Below, piece after piece: positions 34,061 through 43,303 of a DNA stretch of 64,000 bases. Below the pieces are notes generated by a model. It was not told the DNA's origin and did no database searches. It saw nothing but the letters and a program-made list of their open reading frames with translations. Numbering within the stretch: position 1 is the stretch's first letter; each line of letters starts with the position of its first letter. Position numbers and translations under genes: made by a program. The DNA is from Kitasatospora sp. SUK 42 (GTDB lineage: Bacteria > Actinomycetota > Actinomycetes > Streptomycetales > Streptomycetaceae). Location: contig NZ_LFMD02000002.1 in NCBI RefSeq assembly GCF_015776785.2, forward strand, positions 956,774 through 1,020,773. Direction: 5' to 3'.

Positions 34061-35012
34061 GCACGACCTTGCCGAACACCTCGCCCTTGGCGAGCCGGGC
34101 GAAGCCGTCCCGGGCCTCGGACAGCGGCAGCACCGAGTCGATCACCGGCCGGACGCCGGTGTTGGCGCACAGCGCCAGCAGCCCGGCCAGCTCCTCCTTG
34201 GTGCCCATGGTCGAGCCGACCACCTTGAGCTCCAGGAAGAAGATCCGGTTCAGCTCGGTGGCACTCGGGTTGGGGCCGGAGGTGGCGCCGGAGATGACGA
34301 TGGTGCCGCCCGGGCGCAGCGCCTTCACCGAGTGCGACCAGGTCGCGGCGCCGACCGTCTCCATCACCGCGTCCACCCGCTCGGGCAGCCGGGCTCCGCT
34401 CTCGAAGGCCGCGTCCGCGCCGAGCTCGACCGCCCGGTGGCGCTTGGCCTCGTCCCGGCCGGTGACCCAGACCCGCAGGCCGGCCGCCTTGCCGAGGACG
34501 ATCAGCGCGGTCGCCACGCCGCCGCCGGCCCCCTGCACCAGGACGGTGTCCCCGGGCTTCACCCCGGCGTTGGTGAACAGCATCCGGTACGCCGTCAGCC
34601 AGGCCGTGGGCAGGCAGGCGGCCTCCTCGAAGCTCAGCTCGGGGGGCTTGGGCAACAGGTTCCAGGTGGGCACGGCCACCTGCTGGGCGAAGGCACCCTG
34701 GTAGCGCTCGGTCAGGATGGACCGGGGCTCCCTCGGGCCGACCCCGTGGCCGGTCTGGCCGATCACCGAGTGGACGACCACCTCGTTGCCGTCCTCGTCG
34801 ACCCCTGCGGCGTCGCATCCGAGGATCATCGGCAGCCTCTCGGCGGGCAGGCCGACCCCCCGCAGCGACCACAGGTCGTGGTGGTTGAGGCTGGCGGCCC
34901 GGACCGTGACCACGCTCCATCCGGGGCGGGCCTGCGGCTCGGGGAGTTCGCCCAACTCCAGCCCGCTGAGCGGGTCGTCGGCGTCGATACGTGCGGCGTA
35001 GGCAGCAAACAT
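34050..35012 (-). CDS. Zinc-type alcohol dehydrogenase-like / quinone oxidoreductase
   Basis: A 320-residue medium-chain dehydrogenase/reductase. The N-terminal GroES-like domain contains LNHHDLWSLRG and MILGCDAAG; the Rossmann domain has VLVQGAGGGVATALIVLGKAAG near residue 155 and GGTIVISGATSGPNP. The structural zinc cysteines are missing, which points to the zinc-free quinone-reductase-like branch using NADPH. ATG 35012 is the start. The C-terminus ends within the 8-bp tandem repeat. Confidence 0.88.
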   Translation of the reverse strand: MFAAYAARIDADDPLSGLELGELPEPQARPGWSVVTVRAASLNHHDLWSLRGVGLPAERLPMILGCDAAGVDEDGNEVVVHSVIGQTGHGVGPREPRSILTERYQGAFAQQVAVPTWNLLPKPPELSFEEAACLPTAWLTAYRMLFTNAGVKPGDTVLVQGAGGGVATALIVLGKAAGLRVWVTGRDEAKRHRAVELGADAAFESGARLPERVDAVMETVGAATWSHSVKALRPGGTIVISGATSGPNPSATELNRIFFLELKVVGSTMGTKEELAGLLALCANTGVRPVIDSVLPLSEARDGFARLAKGEVFGKVVLTP

Positions 35013-35119
35013 GACCCGGACGATAGCCGGGACGGCCGAGGCCGGGAACCACGCGTGGGTGTGACGCGTGTCCCGGCCTCGGACCGTCGGCCCTGGTTCG
35101 TCGGACCGTCAGAAGAGCA

Positions 35120-36316
35120 TCAGATCCGGGCGACGCCCTCGGCCCGAGCGGCCTCGGCGACCGCCTTGCTGACCGCCGGGGCGACCCGCTCGTCGAACGG
35201 CGAGGGGATGACCTTCTGCGGCGTGAGCTCGTCGGCCACCACGCCGGCCAGCGCCTTGGCGGCGGCCAGCTTCATGCCCTCGGTGATCCGGGAGGCCCGC
35301 ACCTGGAGGGCGCCGGCGAAGATGCCCGGGAAGGCCAGCACGTTGTTGATCTGGTTCGGGAAGTCGCTGCGCCCGGTGGCGACGACCGCCGCGTACTTGT
35401 GCGCGACCTCGGGGTGGATCTCCGGGTTGGGGTTGGCCATCGCGAAGATGAACGCGCCCTCGGCCATGGTCGAGACGACCTCCTCCGGCACGGTGCCGCC
35501 GGAGACGCCGATGAACACGTCGGCGCCGGCCAGCGCGTCGGCCAGCGAGCCCTTGAGGCCCGAGCGGTTGGTCTGCCCGGCGATCTCGGCCTTGACGTCG
35601 GTCAGGTCGCCGCGGCCCTCGTACACCACGCCCTTGCGGTCGCAGACGGCCACGTCGCCGATGCCCGCCGCCAGCAGCATCTTGGCGATGGCGATGCCGG
35701 CCGCGCCGGCGCCGGAGATGACGGCCCGCAGGGAGTCGATCTCACGGCCGGTCACCTTGGCCGCGTTCCACAGGGCGGCGGTGGTGACGATCGCGGTGCC
35801 GTGCTGGTCGTCGTGGAAGACCGGGATGTCCAGGGCCTCCTGGAGCCGGCGCTCGATCTCGAAGCAGCGGGGCGCGGAGATGTCCTCCAGGTTGACGCCG
35901 CCGAAGGAGGGCGCCAGCCGGACCACGGTCTCCACGATCTCGTCGACCCCGGTGCAGTCGAGCGCGATCGGCACCGCGTCCACGCCGCCGAACTGCTTGA
36001 ACAGGATCGCCTTGCCCTCCATCACGGGCAGCGAGGCCTGCGGGCCGATGTCGCCGAGGCCCAGCACCGCGGTGCCGTCGGTGACCACCGCGACGGTGTT
36101 GGACTTCCAGGTGTAGTCGTTGACCAGCTCCGGCTGCTCGGCGATGGCGGTGCAGACCCGGGCGACACCGGGGGTGTAGGCGAGGGACAGGTCGTCCGCG
36201 TCACGGACCGGGACGGTCGCCCGGATCTCCATCTTGCCGCCGCGGTGAAGCGCGAAAACGGCGTCGACCGGATCGTCGGTGTCCTGGGTGCTGCTGTGGA
36301 TGATCTCCGCTGCCAC
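35120..36316 (-). CDS. NAD(P)-dependent malic enzyme
   Basis: A 398-residue malic enzyme of the short bacterial type, converting malate to pyruvate and CO2. It has the malate-binding region LSLAYTPGVARVC, the catalytic Lys in MEGKAILFKQFGG, metal ligands in DIPVFHDDQHGTA, a nucleotide-binding GAGAAGIAIAKMLLAAG and MANPNPEIHPE near the end. GTG 36316 is the start. It is monocistronic, with 933 bp of non-coding DNA upstream. Confidence 0.93.
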   Translation of the reverse strand: MAAEIIHSSTQDTDDPVDAVFALHRGGKMEIRATVPVRDADDLSLAYTPGVARVCTAIAEQPELVNDYTWKSNTVAVVTDGTAVLGLGDIGPQASLPVMEGKAILFKQFGGVDAVPIALDCTGVDEIVETVVRLAPSFGGVNLEDISAPRCFEIERRLQEALDIPVFHDDQHGTAIVTTAALWNAAKVTGREIDSLRAVISGAGAAGIAIAKMLLAAGIGDVAVCDRKGVVYEGRGDLTDVKAEIAGQTNRSGLKGSLADALAGADVFIGVSGGTVPEEVVSTMAEGAFIFAMANPNPEIHPEVAHKYAAVVATGRSDFPNQINNVLAFPGIFAGALQVRASRITEGMKLAAAKALAGVVADELTPQKVIPSPFDERVAPAVSKAVAEAARAEGVARI

Positions 36317-37249
36317 GATGACCTCTTCGTCATTGGAATCGGCGAGGGCCGCGCGACCGACGGGCAGGACGGCCCCGCCCGGAAACCGGAAACCGGGTAC
36401 GCCGAAGCGGACCCGGGGCGGGGTCGGGGCGCTGCCGTCGGCGGCGCCCTCGGATGAGGGTTTTTATTGGGTCTGGTGTTGTCCGTGTTGTGCTACCGGG
36501 CCGAGCGTAAGTCGGACGGAGGCATCGCACCTATGCCTTTTCGTCCTCGTCACGTGGCGTTCATCACCGTCCCGGCGCATCGAACGGGCCCGGCGTCGGA
36601 AGCGCCCGGCTCCGCGGCGGCAACGGCATGGACGCACACGAACCCGCAGGAGTGAACGCAGACCTGAAGGGGAGTCGGCACTCCGGATACGGAGCCACGT
36701 GATGACTTCCGTTCCCGAGCACCCCGAGCCTGTCGGGGCTCGTCGGCCTGGTTCGAACGTTCGGGGGTCACCCGGTACCGAATTCTGACACACCCGCCAA
36801 CGGGCCCGGCAGGGCGGGCAAGTGGGCGGTGGATGCGGGCGGCGGGCCTCCTGGCTGGATACAGACGGATCTGCATACTTATGCGCAGGGTGACAGGGCC
36901 ACGGGATCGGTCCGAATAGCGGACACGGCGCCCCCTCGTTATCCGATTTTGATCTGGATGGGGGCCACCTGACCGTCATCAGATGGCAGGATTCCCCCCA
37001 TCTCGGATCGAGCCGGCCACTGGTCGAGACGGTTCGGTCAACGTCCACCTCGGCGGAGGGTGGCGGACGCAGTACCTGCAACACCCTGGGCGGCCCCCTG
37101 CGCCCGGGCCCTGCACCACCGGTCCGCACGTACGACGACGTACCAGCGACACGCCCCATCCGTACGGCTCCGTACGGACTGCTGCCCCGGTGCGCCGCTC
37201 CCGCGGCGCGCTCCGCCCGATTTCTCTCCCCTAGGAGGAGATCCCCCTC
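36317..37249. other. Long intergenic region upstream of malic enzyme and amino-acid transporter
   Basis: This 933-bp gap holds no convincing gene. It contains a short stem CCCTC-GGAT-GAGGG followed by TTTTTATT (about 36446-36469), an imperfect AT-richer palindrome TGCATACTTATGCGCA (36872-36887) that resembles an ArgR-type box, and near 36958-37010 an imperfect hairpin with GATGGGGG/CCCCCCATC arms. The transporter ribosome-binding site GGAGGAG is at 37233-37239. Promoters for both divergent genes must lie here. Confidence 0.5.
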
Positions 37250-38182
37250 ATGACCGCCCGTACCCAGCGCACCCGTCTCCTCGCGGCCGGCGTGGCCGCA
37301 GTCTCCATCTCCCTCGTGCTGACCGGTTGCGGCAGCGGCAAGTCCTCGTCCGGCTCCGCGGCCGGCGCCAACCCGAGCGCCTCGGTCGCCGCCGTGACCG
37401 CCGACCCGGCCCTGGCCGGGCTCGTCCCGGCCGACGTCAAGGCCTCCGGCAAGCTGGTGGTCGCCGCCGACGCCTCGTACGCGCCCAACGAGTTCAAGGA
37501 CGAGAAGGGCAAGGTCGTCGGCATGGACGTCGATCTCGCCGACGCGATCGCCAAGAAGCTGGGCCTGACCGCCGACGTCCAGAACGCCGACTTCACCTCG
37601 ATCATCCCGGGCATCTCGGCCAAGAAGTACCAGCTGGGCATGAGCTCCTTCACCGACACCAAGGAGCGCGAGGCGACCGTCGACATGGTCACCTACTTCC
37701 AGGCCGGCAGCGCCGTCGCCGTCAAGAAGGGCAACCCGGACAAGATCGACCCCAAGGACCTCTGCGGCAAGAAGGTCGCCGTCCAGACCGGCACCACCCA
37801 GGCCGACGAGATCAAGGACACCCGCAACCCCGACTGCGCCAAGGCCGGCAAGCCCACCATCCCGAACGACGGCGACAAGTTCACCCTCCAGACCGACGTC
37901 ACCCAGGCCCTGGTGGCCGGCCGCGACCAGGTCATGATGGCCGACTCGCCGGTCGTCGACTACGCGCTCAAGCAGACCAACGGCCAACTGGAGAAGCTCG
38001 GCGACACCTACGACAGCGCGCCCTACGGCGTGATCGTCGACAAGGGCTCGCCGCTCACCAAGGCCGTCCAGGGCGCCATCCAGTCGCTGATCGCCGACGG
38101 CACCTACAAGCAGATCCTGGAGAAGTGGGGCGTCCAGGCCGGCGCGATCGACAAGTCCGAGATCAACGCCGCCAAGAGCTGA
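37250..38182 (+). CDS. ABC transporter amino-acid-binding lipoprotein
   Basis: A 310-residue solute-binding protein of the polar amino-acid family 3. The signal peptide ends in the lipobox VLTGC near residue 25. The mature part has KLVVAADASYAPNEFKDEKG, GMDVDLADAIAKKLG, FTSIIPGISAKKYQLGMSSF and VAVQTGTTQADE, the typical family-3 blocks. ATG 37250 follows GGAGGAG. It forms an operon with the permease (36-bp gap) and ATPase. Glutamine or glutamate is a likely cargo by family, not proven. Confidence 0.92.
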   Translation: MTARTQRTRLLAAGVAAVSISLVLTGCGSGKSSSGSAAGANPSASVAAVTADPALAGLVPADVKASGKLVVAADASYAPNEFKDEKGKVVGMDVDLADAIAKKLGLTADVQNADFTSIIPGISAKKYQLGMSSFTDTKEREATVDMVTYFQAGSAVAVKKGNPDKIDPKDLCGKKVAVQTGTTQADEIKDTRNPDCAKAGKPTIPNDGDKFTLQTDVTQALVAGRDQVMMADSPVVDYALKQTNGQLEKLGDTYDSAPYGVIVDKGSPLTKAVQGAIQSLIADGTYKQILEKWGVQAGAIDKSEINAAKS

Positions 38183-38218
38183 TCCTCCGTACCACCACAC
38201 CCCCTGAGGCCATCCACT

Positions 38219-39193
38219 GTGAATCCTTCAGAGAAGGGGGTGGTGACACCGGTGCGGCCCGAACCCATCAAGGCCGTTCCGGTGCGCCACCCCGGACGCT
38301 GGGCCGGAGCCATCATCATCCTCGTCCTCGCGGCGATGCTGGTCCACGCCCTGATCTTCAACCCCGCGTTCCAGTGGGACGTCGTCCGCCAGACCATGCA
38401 GGACGACACGATCATCCACGGCATCGGGGTGACGCTGGAACTCACCGTGCTGTCCATGCTGATGGGCGTGGTCGGCGGCGTGATCCTGGCGGTCATGCGG
38501 CTGTCGCCGAACCCGCTCCTCTCCGGGACCGCCTGGTTCTACATCTGGATCTTCCGCGGCACCCCGGTGCTGGTCCAGCTGGTGTTCTGGAACTTCCTCG
38601 GCGCCATCTGGGAGAACCTCTCGATCGGCATCCCGTTCGGCCCGGAGTTCTGGTCCGAGTCGACCAACAAGCTGATCCCGACCTTCACCGCCGCACTGCT
38701 CGGCCTCGGCCTCAACGAGGCGGCGTACATGGCGGAGATCGTCCGCGGCGGCATCCAGTCCGTCGACGAGGGCCAGACCGAGGCCGCGCACGCCCTGGGC
38801 ATGAGCCGGACGGCCACACTGCGCCGAATCGTTCTTCCTCAGGCGATGCGGGTGATCGTCCCGCCGACCGGCAACGAGACCATCTCGATGCTGAAGACCA
38901 CCTCGCTGGTCCAGGTCATCTCGCTGTCCGAGCTGTTCACCGCGGGCCACGACATCTACTCGCGGACGTACCAGACCATCCCGGTCCTGGTCGCGATCAG
39001 CATCTACTACCTGCTCATGACCTCGATCCTCACCGTCGGGCAGTACTACATCGAGCGGTACTACGCTCGTGGTGCGAACCGGACGCTCCCGCCCACACCG
39101 TTCCAACGGCTGCGCTCGCTGTTCGCCGGCAGGCCCGCCCCGAAGACCGGGCACGACGTGGTCCCGGGGCTTGAGGGAGGTGGTCACGTATGA
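38219..39193 (+). CDS. Amino-acid ABC transporter permease
   Basis: A 324-residue HisM-type permease. The first 40 residues are cytosolic, followed by a single helix and then the transmembrane domain with the ATPase-contact loop [31 protein letters not shown] conserved [21 protein letters not shown] follows. Fusion of both half-permease functions is suggested because only one permease gene is present, implying a homodimer. GTG 38219 is the start and the stop overlaps the ATPase ATG. Confidence 0.92.
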   Translation: MNPSEKGVVTPVRPEPIKAVPVRHPGRWAGAIIILVLAAMLVHALIFNPAFQWDVVRQTMQDDTIIHGIGVTLELTVLSMLMGVVGGVILAVMRLSPNPLLSGTAWFYIWIFRGTPVLVQLVFWNFLGAIWENLSIGIPFGPEFWSESTNKLIPTFTAALLGLGLNEAAYMAEIVRGGIQSVDEGQTEAAHALGMSRTATLRRIVLPQAMRVIVPPTGNETISMLKTTSLVQVISLSELFTAGHDIYSRTYQTIPVLVAISIYYLLMTSILTVGQYYIERYYARGANRTLPPTPFQRLRSLFAGRPAPKTGHDVVPGLEGGGHV

Positions 39194-39990
39194 CCGATCT
39201 GACCAAGACCCCCCGCGACGCCGCCTCGGCCGAGCCGATGGTGAAGGCCGAGGGGGTGCACAAGTCCTACGGCCTGGTCGAGGTGCTCAAGGGCATAGAC
39301 CTGGAGGTCAGGCAGAGCGAGGTGTTCTGCCTGGTCGGCCCGTCCGGCTCCGGCAAGTCGACCTTCCTGCGGTGCATCAACCACCTGGAGAAGATCAACG
39401 GCGGCCGCCTCTGGGTGGACGGCGAACTGGTCGGCTACCGGCAGAAGGGCGACCGGCTCCACGAGCTCAAGGACCGCGAGGTCGCACTGAAGCGCCGGGA
39501 CATCGGCATGGTCTTCCAGCGCTTCAACCTGTTCCCGCACATGACGGCCGTCGAGAACGTCATGGAGGCCCCGGTCCAGGTCAAGCGGGAGAACAAGGCC
39601 GCCGCCCGGGAGCGCTCGATGGCCCTGCTGGAGCGGGTCGGCCTCGCCGACAAGGCGGGCAACTACCCCTCCCAGCTCTCCGGCGGCCAGCAGCAGCGGG
39701 TCGCGATAGCCCGGGCACTCGCCATGAAGCCCAAGCTGATGCTGTTCGACGAGCCCACCTCGGCGCTCGACCCGGAGCTGGTCGGCGAGGTGCTGGACGT
39801 CATGCGCGGCCTGGCCGAGGAGGGGATGACGATGATCGTCGTCACCCACGAGATGGGCTTCGCCCGCGAGGTCGGCGACGCGCTGGTGTTCATGGACGGC
39901 GGCGTGGTGGTCGAGTCCGGCAACCCCCGCGAGGTGCTCACCAACCCGCAGCACGCACGCACCAGGGCCTTCCTCTCCAAGGTGCTCTGA
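39190..39990 (+). CDS. Amino-acid ABC transporter ATP-binding protein
   Basis: A 266-residue GlnQ-type ATPase with Walker [10 protein letters not shown], signature [16 protein letters not shown], Walker [15 protein letters not shown] and switch histidine in VVTHEMGFA. An insertion [20 protein letters not shown] lies between Walker A and the Q-loop ([11 protein letters not shown]), as in several actinobacterial homologues. ATGA overlap with the permease; it is the last gene before a strong terminator. Confidence 0.94.
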   Translation: MTDLTKTPRDAASAEPMVKAEGVHKSYGLVEVLKGIDLEVRQSEVFCLVGPSGSGKSTFLRCINHLEKINGGRLWVDGELVGYRQKGDRLHELKDREVALKRRDIGMVFQRFNLFPHMTAVENVMEAPVQVKRENKAAARERSMALLERVGLADKAGNYPSQLSGGQQQRVAIARALAMKPKLMLFDEPTSALDPELVGEVLDVMRGLAEEGMTMIVVTHEMGFAREVGDALVFMDGGVVVESGNPREVLTNPQHARTRAFLSKVL

Positions 39991-40001
39991 CCCCGTACGA
40001 T

Positions 40002-40035
40002 CGGCGCCCGGCAGGCGGTTTCCTGCCGGGCGCCG
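40002..40035 (+). terminator. Hairpin terminator after amino-acid transporter operon
   Basis: A perfect 14-bp stem (CGGCGCCCGGCAGG at 40002-40015 with 40022-40035) and six-base loop, 11 bp after the ATPase stop, followed by CCGTTTCC. Confidence 0.85.
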
Positions 40036-40102
40036 CCGTTTCCCCCGCCGGGTAATAGGCTGGAGGCATTCAGCCCGTTACCGACTCTCTGGAAGGACCT
40101 CC

Positions 40103-40690
40103 GTGGAGCTCGCCTCTTACGCCGACCTCGCCGTTCGGCTGGTGAACACCGAGGAGCCCGAGCGCGGCACCGACACGCTGACCTCCGTGGACGCGGTGCG
40201 CGCCCTGTTCTCCGACGGCTCCCGGGCCGCCGCGCTCGCCGACGACTCCGACGTGCCCCGGCTGCGGGCGGTGCGCACCAGGCTGCGCGGGGTGTTCGAG
40301 GCCGCCGCCGAGGGGGACGAGATCCGGTCCGTCGACCTGCTGAACAGCCTGCTGATGGAGTACCCGGTCAGCCCGCTGGTCTCCGGGCACGACCACCTGG
40401 ACGACGCCGGACGGCCGCGCTGGCACCTGCACCTGGCCGACAACTCGCCCACCGCCACCGCGCACTTCAGCGCGGTCGCCTGCATGGGCCTGGCCGTCCA
40501 CCTCACCGAGCTGGGCGCCGACCGGCTCGGCATCTGCCAGGCCGCGCCCTGCCGCAACGCCTACCTGGACACCTCGACCAACCGCTCCCGCCGCTACTGC
40601 TCGGACCGCTGCGCGACCCGCGCCAACGTGGCCGCCTACCGGGCCCGCAAGCGGCAGGAGGCCGAGGCGGCACTGAGCACCGGGGCCTGA
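40103..40690 (+). CDS. CGNR zinc-finger domain protein
   Basis: A 195-residue protein. The N-terminal 130 residues match the ABATE-type stress-associated domain (AVRLVNTEEPE, VPRLRAVRTRLRGVFEAA). The C-terminus is a CGNR-type zinc finger: GICQAAPCRNAYLDTSTNRSRRYCSDRCATRANVAAYRARKR, split here as C-x4-C ... C-x3-C followed by a basic helix. Such proteins are presumed DNA-binding regulators. GTG 40103 follows GGAAGG. Confidence 0.88.
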   Translation: MELASYADLAVRLVNTEEPERGTDTLTSVDAVRALFSDGSRAAALADDSDVPRLRAVRTRLRGVFEAAAEGDEIRSVDLLNSLLMEYPVSPLVSGHDHLDDAGRPRWHLHLADNSPTATAHFSAVACMGLAVHLTELGADRLGICQAAPCRNAYLDTSTNRSRRYCSDRCATRANVAAYRARKRQEAEAALSTGA

Positions 40691-40736
40691 GCCGGGCACC
40701 GGCCGCCGACAGGGACCGGCCGGGGGCGGACCGCCC

Positions 40737-41180
40737 TCAGACCTCTTCCACCCACGCGCCGAGCCGACGGGCCAGGCCCGGCACCCGGACCAGCCGGGGG
40801 CTGAGCAGCAACCTCTCCAGCCGGCGGCCCGGCGCCAGCCAGGCCGGGTCCGGGCGCAGCCGCGCCAGCGCCCGGCCGAGCACCAGCTCGTCCGGGACGG
40901 GGCCGTAACTGCGGCTGTCGCTGTCCACCGGGCGGTTGTCCGACAGCAGCCACCAGCCCCTCGGGCGGCGCTCGGCGGCCCGCTTCACCACCAGCAGGTC
41001 CTGCTGGAAGGGGTGCCGGAACAGCACCACCGCGCCGGGCCGGATCGGAGCGCCGTAGCGGACCAGCAGCTGGTCGCCCTCGCGCAGGGTCGGGACCATC
41101 GACGGGCCCGCCACGTCGACCAGCCCGAACGGCACCGCACCGCCCCGGCCGTCGCCCACCGGTTCCGCACTCCGCGCCAC
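40737..41180 (-). CDS. sodX: Nickel superoxide dismutase maturation protease (S26 signal-peptidase type)
   Basis: A 147-residue S26-family serine protease. Catalytic Ser27 lies in VAGPSMVPTL and the general base Lys66 in DLLVVKRAAE; SDNRPVDSDSR matches the C-terminal conserved box. No transmembrane anchor is seen, unlike ordinary signal peptidases. It trims the leader of the nickel superoxide dismutase precursor so that His1 becomes the N-terminus. GTG 41180 follows GGAGGA. It is transcribed divergently from sodN, 177 bp away. Confidence 0.93.
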   Translation of the reverse strand: MARSAEPVGDGRGGAVPFGLVDVAGPSMVPTLREGDQLLVRYGAPIRPGAVVLFRHPFQQDLLVVKRAAERRPRGWWLLSDNRPVDSDSRSYGPVPDELVLGRALARLRPDPAWLAPGRRLERLLLSPRLVRVPGLARRLGAWVEEV

Positions 41181-41357
41181 GACTCCTCCTCCCGGACCGC
41201 CCGCCCCCAGTCTGCCGTACGGACCGCCATCCGTTCGATGTCCGGATTACCCCGGTTCCAGGTCCGCCTTTTGCCCTAGGCCCACCGCCCGACCGCGAAA
41301 CCCGGGGGTCGGAAGGGTAGTCTCGGGCCCGGGAAGACGATCTAAGGAAGGACTCCC

Positions 41358-41753
41358 ATGTTCTCTCGTCTGTTTGCACCTCGCGCCACCGCCCACGCCC
41401 ACTGCGACCTGCCCTGCGGCGTGTACGACCCGGCGCAGGCCAAGCTTGAGGCCGAGTCGGTCAAGGCCACCCAGGAGAAGTACCAGGCCAACGAGGACCC
41501 GCACTTCCGCGCCCGCGCCATCATCATCAAGGAGCAGCGCGCCGAGGCCGTCAAGCACCACATCTCGGTGCTGTGGAGCGACTACTTCAAGGCCCCGCAC
41601 TTCGAGAAGTACCCGCAGCTGCACAAGCTGATCAACGACACCCTGAAGGCCGCCTCGGCCGCCAAGGCGTCCACCGACCCGGCCACCGGCCAGGCCCTGC
41701 TGGACCTGATCGCCGAGGTCGACAAGATCTTCTGGGAGACCAAGCAGGCCTGA
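41358..41753 (+). CDS. sodN: Nickel-containing superoxide dismutase
   Basis: A 131-residue precursor. The first 14 residues are a leader removed by SodX; the mature protein starts HCDLPCGVYDP, the nickel hook in which His1, Cys2 and Cys6 bind nickel. The remaining residues form the four-helix bundle (KATQEKYQAN to KIFWETKQA). It disproportionates superoxide in the cytosol as a hexamer. ATG 41358 follows AAGGAAGG. A terminator follows directly. Confidence 0.97.
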   Translation: MFSRLFAPRATAHAHCDLPCGVYDPAQAKLEAESVKATQEKYQANEDPHFRARAIIIKEQRAEAVKHHISVLWSDYFKAPHFEKYPQLHKLINDTLKAASAAKASTDPATGQALLDLIAEVDKIFWETKQA

Positions 41754-41772
41754 GCCTGACGCGTCGCCACCC

Positions 41773-41810
41773 CGACCGCCCCCGTCCGCCCCGTCGGACG
41801 GGGGCGGTCG
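41773..41810 (+). terminator. Hairpin terminator after sodN
   Basis: A perfect 16-bp stem pairs CGACCGCCCCCGTCCG (41773-41788) with 41795-41810 around a six-base loop. Confidence 0.88.
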
Positions 41811-41834
41811 TGCGTTCACGTCCCACCTGGCCCA

Positions 41835-41994
41835 GGGCCTGTCTCTTGGGTTTTGTCGGATAGGCCGCGGCGCTGGGGTGCGTGCATCGCAAGGCGGAGG
41901 AGGGAGCCACTGCGGAGCATTGGCGACCGACGACAACGCGGCGAGGTGCGTGCCCCAGCGCCGCGGACCCGGCAAGGACCCAAGAGACAGGCCC
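41835..41994. mobile_element. MITE-like palindromic element (160 bp)
   Basis: The element has perfect 17-bp terminal inverted repeats GGGCCTGTCTCTTGGGT (41835-41851) and ACCCAAGAGACAGGCCC (41978-41994). A second inverted pair lies inside: CGCGGCGCTGGGG (41867-41879 region) and CCCCAGCGCCGCG (41953-41965). It contains no coding frame of note and no clear target duplication. The terminal sequence resembles ends of IS elements common in streptomycetes, so it is probably a non-autonomous derivative. It lies between sodN and the cobalamin riboswitch. Confidence 0.8.
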
Positions 41995-42027
41995 TTGGTA
42001 AGGGGTGCCAGGCCTGAGCGGCTGTTA

Positions 42028-42240
42028 TGCTGCCAGGGCGTCCGAGGGGGAAGTCCGGTGTGAATCCGGCGCTGACCCGCAACGGTGAGCACGGCCCGGG
42101 GAGCAGTCCCCACGGCCGCGCCAGCCCGATCGCCCTCGGCCGCTGAACTCCCGACAACTCGCCGTGGACTGCGAGGGGAAGGCGCCCGGGCACGCCCCCG
42201 GCCGGCGCCCGCCCCGGCACACCCGCGGCCCGAGGCAAGG
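42028..42240 (+). promoter_or_regulatory. Cobalamin riboswitch
   Basis: The leader contains the highly conserved core GGGGGAAGTCCGGTGTGAAT followed by CCGGCGCTGACCCGCAACGG (about 42049-42087), the diagnostic adenosylcobalamin-binding core. GC-rich helices flank it (CGTCCGAGGG with CCCTCGG; GGCCCGGGGAGCAGTCCCC). It directly precedes a BtuCD/BtuF-type importer and should lower its expression when cobalamin is plentiful. The exact 3' limit is uncertain. Confidence 0.93.
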
Positions 42241-42250
42241 CGCGCCGCAC

Positions 42251-43303
42251 GTGAGTGACCCCGTTCGCCGAATACCAACGCTCCCGCTCGCCGTCGGCCT
42301 CGCCGCCGCCCTGCTGCTCTCCCTGGTCTGTGGAGTCGCGTTCGGCAGCTCCGGGATCGAACTCCCCCGCGTCCTGCGCCTGTTGGGCGCCGGACTGACC
42401 GGCGGACGACTGGACGCGAGCGAGGCCGCCGCGTACGCGATCGTCTGGGAGATCCGGCTGCCGCGCACCGTGCTGGCCGCCGTGGTCGGCGCCGGACTGG
42501 CCGCCACCGGCGTCGCCGTCCAGGCGCTGGTGCGCAACGCGCTCGCCGACCCCTTCGTGCTCGGCATCTCCTCCGGCGCGGCCGTCGGCGCCAACGCCGT
42601 ACTGCTGCTCGGCGCCTTCGCCTCGCTCGGGGTGTGGGCGATCTCCGCCTCCGCGTTCGGCTCCGCGCTGGTCGCCATGACGCTGGTCTACCTCGCCGCC
42701 CGGACCGCGTACGGGCTCACCCCGCTGCGCCTGGTGCTCACCGGCACCGCCCTCTCGTACGGCTTCTCCGCCATCACCACCCTGATGGTCTTCGCCGCCG
42801 ACCGCGGCGAGGCCGCCCGCGACGCCATGATGTGGCTGCTCGGCAGCCTCGGCGGCGCCACCTGGGGCTCGGTGCCGATCGCCGCCTGCACCGTACTGGC
42901 CGGCCTCGCCTACCTGGCCTGCGCCGCCGGGCGGTTGGACGCGCTCGCGATGGGCGACGAGACCTCCGCCTCGCTCGGCGTGGACCCGGACCGGCTGCGC
43001 CGCGAGCTGTTCGTGGTGACCGCCGCCGTCACCGGCACCGTGGTCGCGGTCAGCGGGGCGATCGGCTTCATCGGGCTGCTGGTGCCGCACCTGGCCCGGA
43101 TGCTGGTCGGCGCCGGGCACCGCCGGGTGCTGGTGGTCGCGCCGCTCGCCGGGGCGCTGCTGCTGGTCTGGGTGGACATCGCCTCCCGCACCCTGCTGGC
43201 GCCCGCCGAACTGCCCGTCGGGGTGTTCACCGCGGTGCTCGGGGTGCCCGCCTTCCTGCTGATGATGCGCCGTCGCGGCCAGGCCTTCGGAGGCAGCCGA
43301 TGA
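42251..43303 (+). CDS. Cobalamin-type ABC transporter permease (FecCD/BtuC family)
   Basis: A 350-residue permease with about ten membrane helices. Family landmarks are VWEIRLPRTVLAAVVGAGLAATGVAVQALVRNALADPFVLGISSGA, cut here into its parts RLPRTVLAAVVGAGLA, QALVRNALADPFVLG and, later, GFIGLLVPHLARMLVG, which contacts the ATPase. The riboswitch upstream makes cobalamin the likely cargo. GTG 42251 is chosen as start; the ribosome-binding site is weak, which fits translational control by the leader. The stop overlaps the ATPase ATG. Confidence 0.92.
   Translation: MSDPVRRIPTLPLAVGLAAALLLSLVCGVAFGSSGIELPRVLRLLGAGLTGGRLDASEAAAYAIVWEIRLPRTVLAAVVGAGLAATGVAVQALVRNALADPFVLGISSGAAVGANAVLLLGAFASLGVWAISASAFGSALVAMTLVYLAARTAYGLTPLRLVLTGTALSYGFSAITTLMVFAADRGEAARDAMMWLLGSLGGATWGSVPIAACTVLAGLAYLACAAGRLDALAMGDETSASLGVDPDRLRRELFVVTAAVTGTVVAVSGAIGFIGLLVPHLARMLVGAGHRRVLVVAPLAGALLLVWVDIASRTLLAPAELPVGVFTAVLGVPAFLLMMRRRGQAFGGSR

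Noticed and set aside
36740..36775. GGTTCGAA stretch resembling a tRNA T-loop
   Set aside because: No acceptor, D-arm or anticodon arm can be folded around it.
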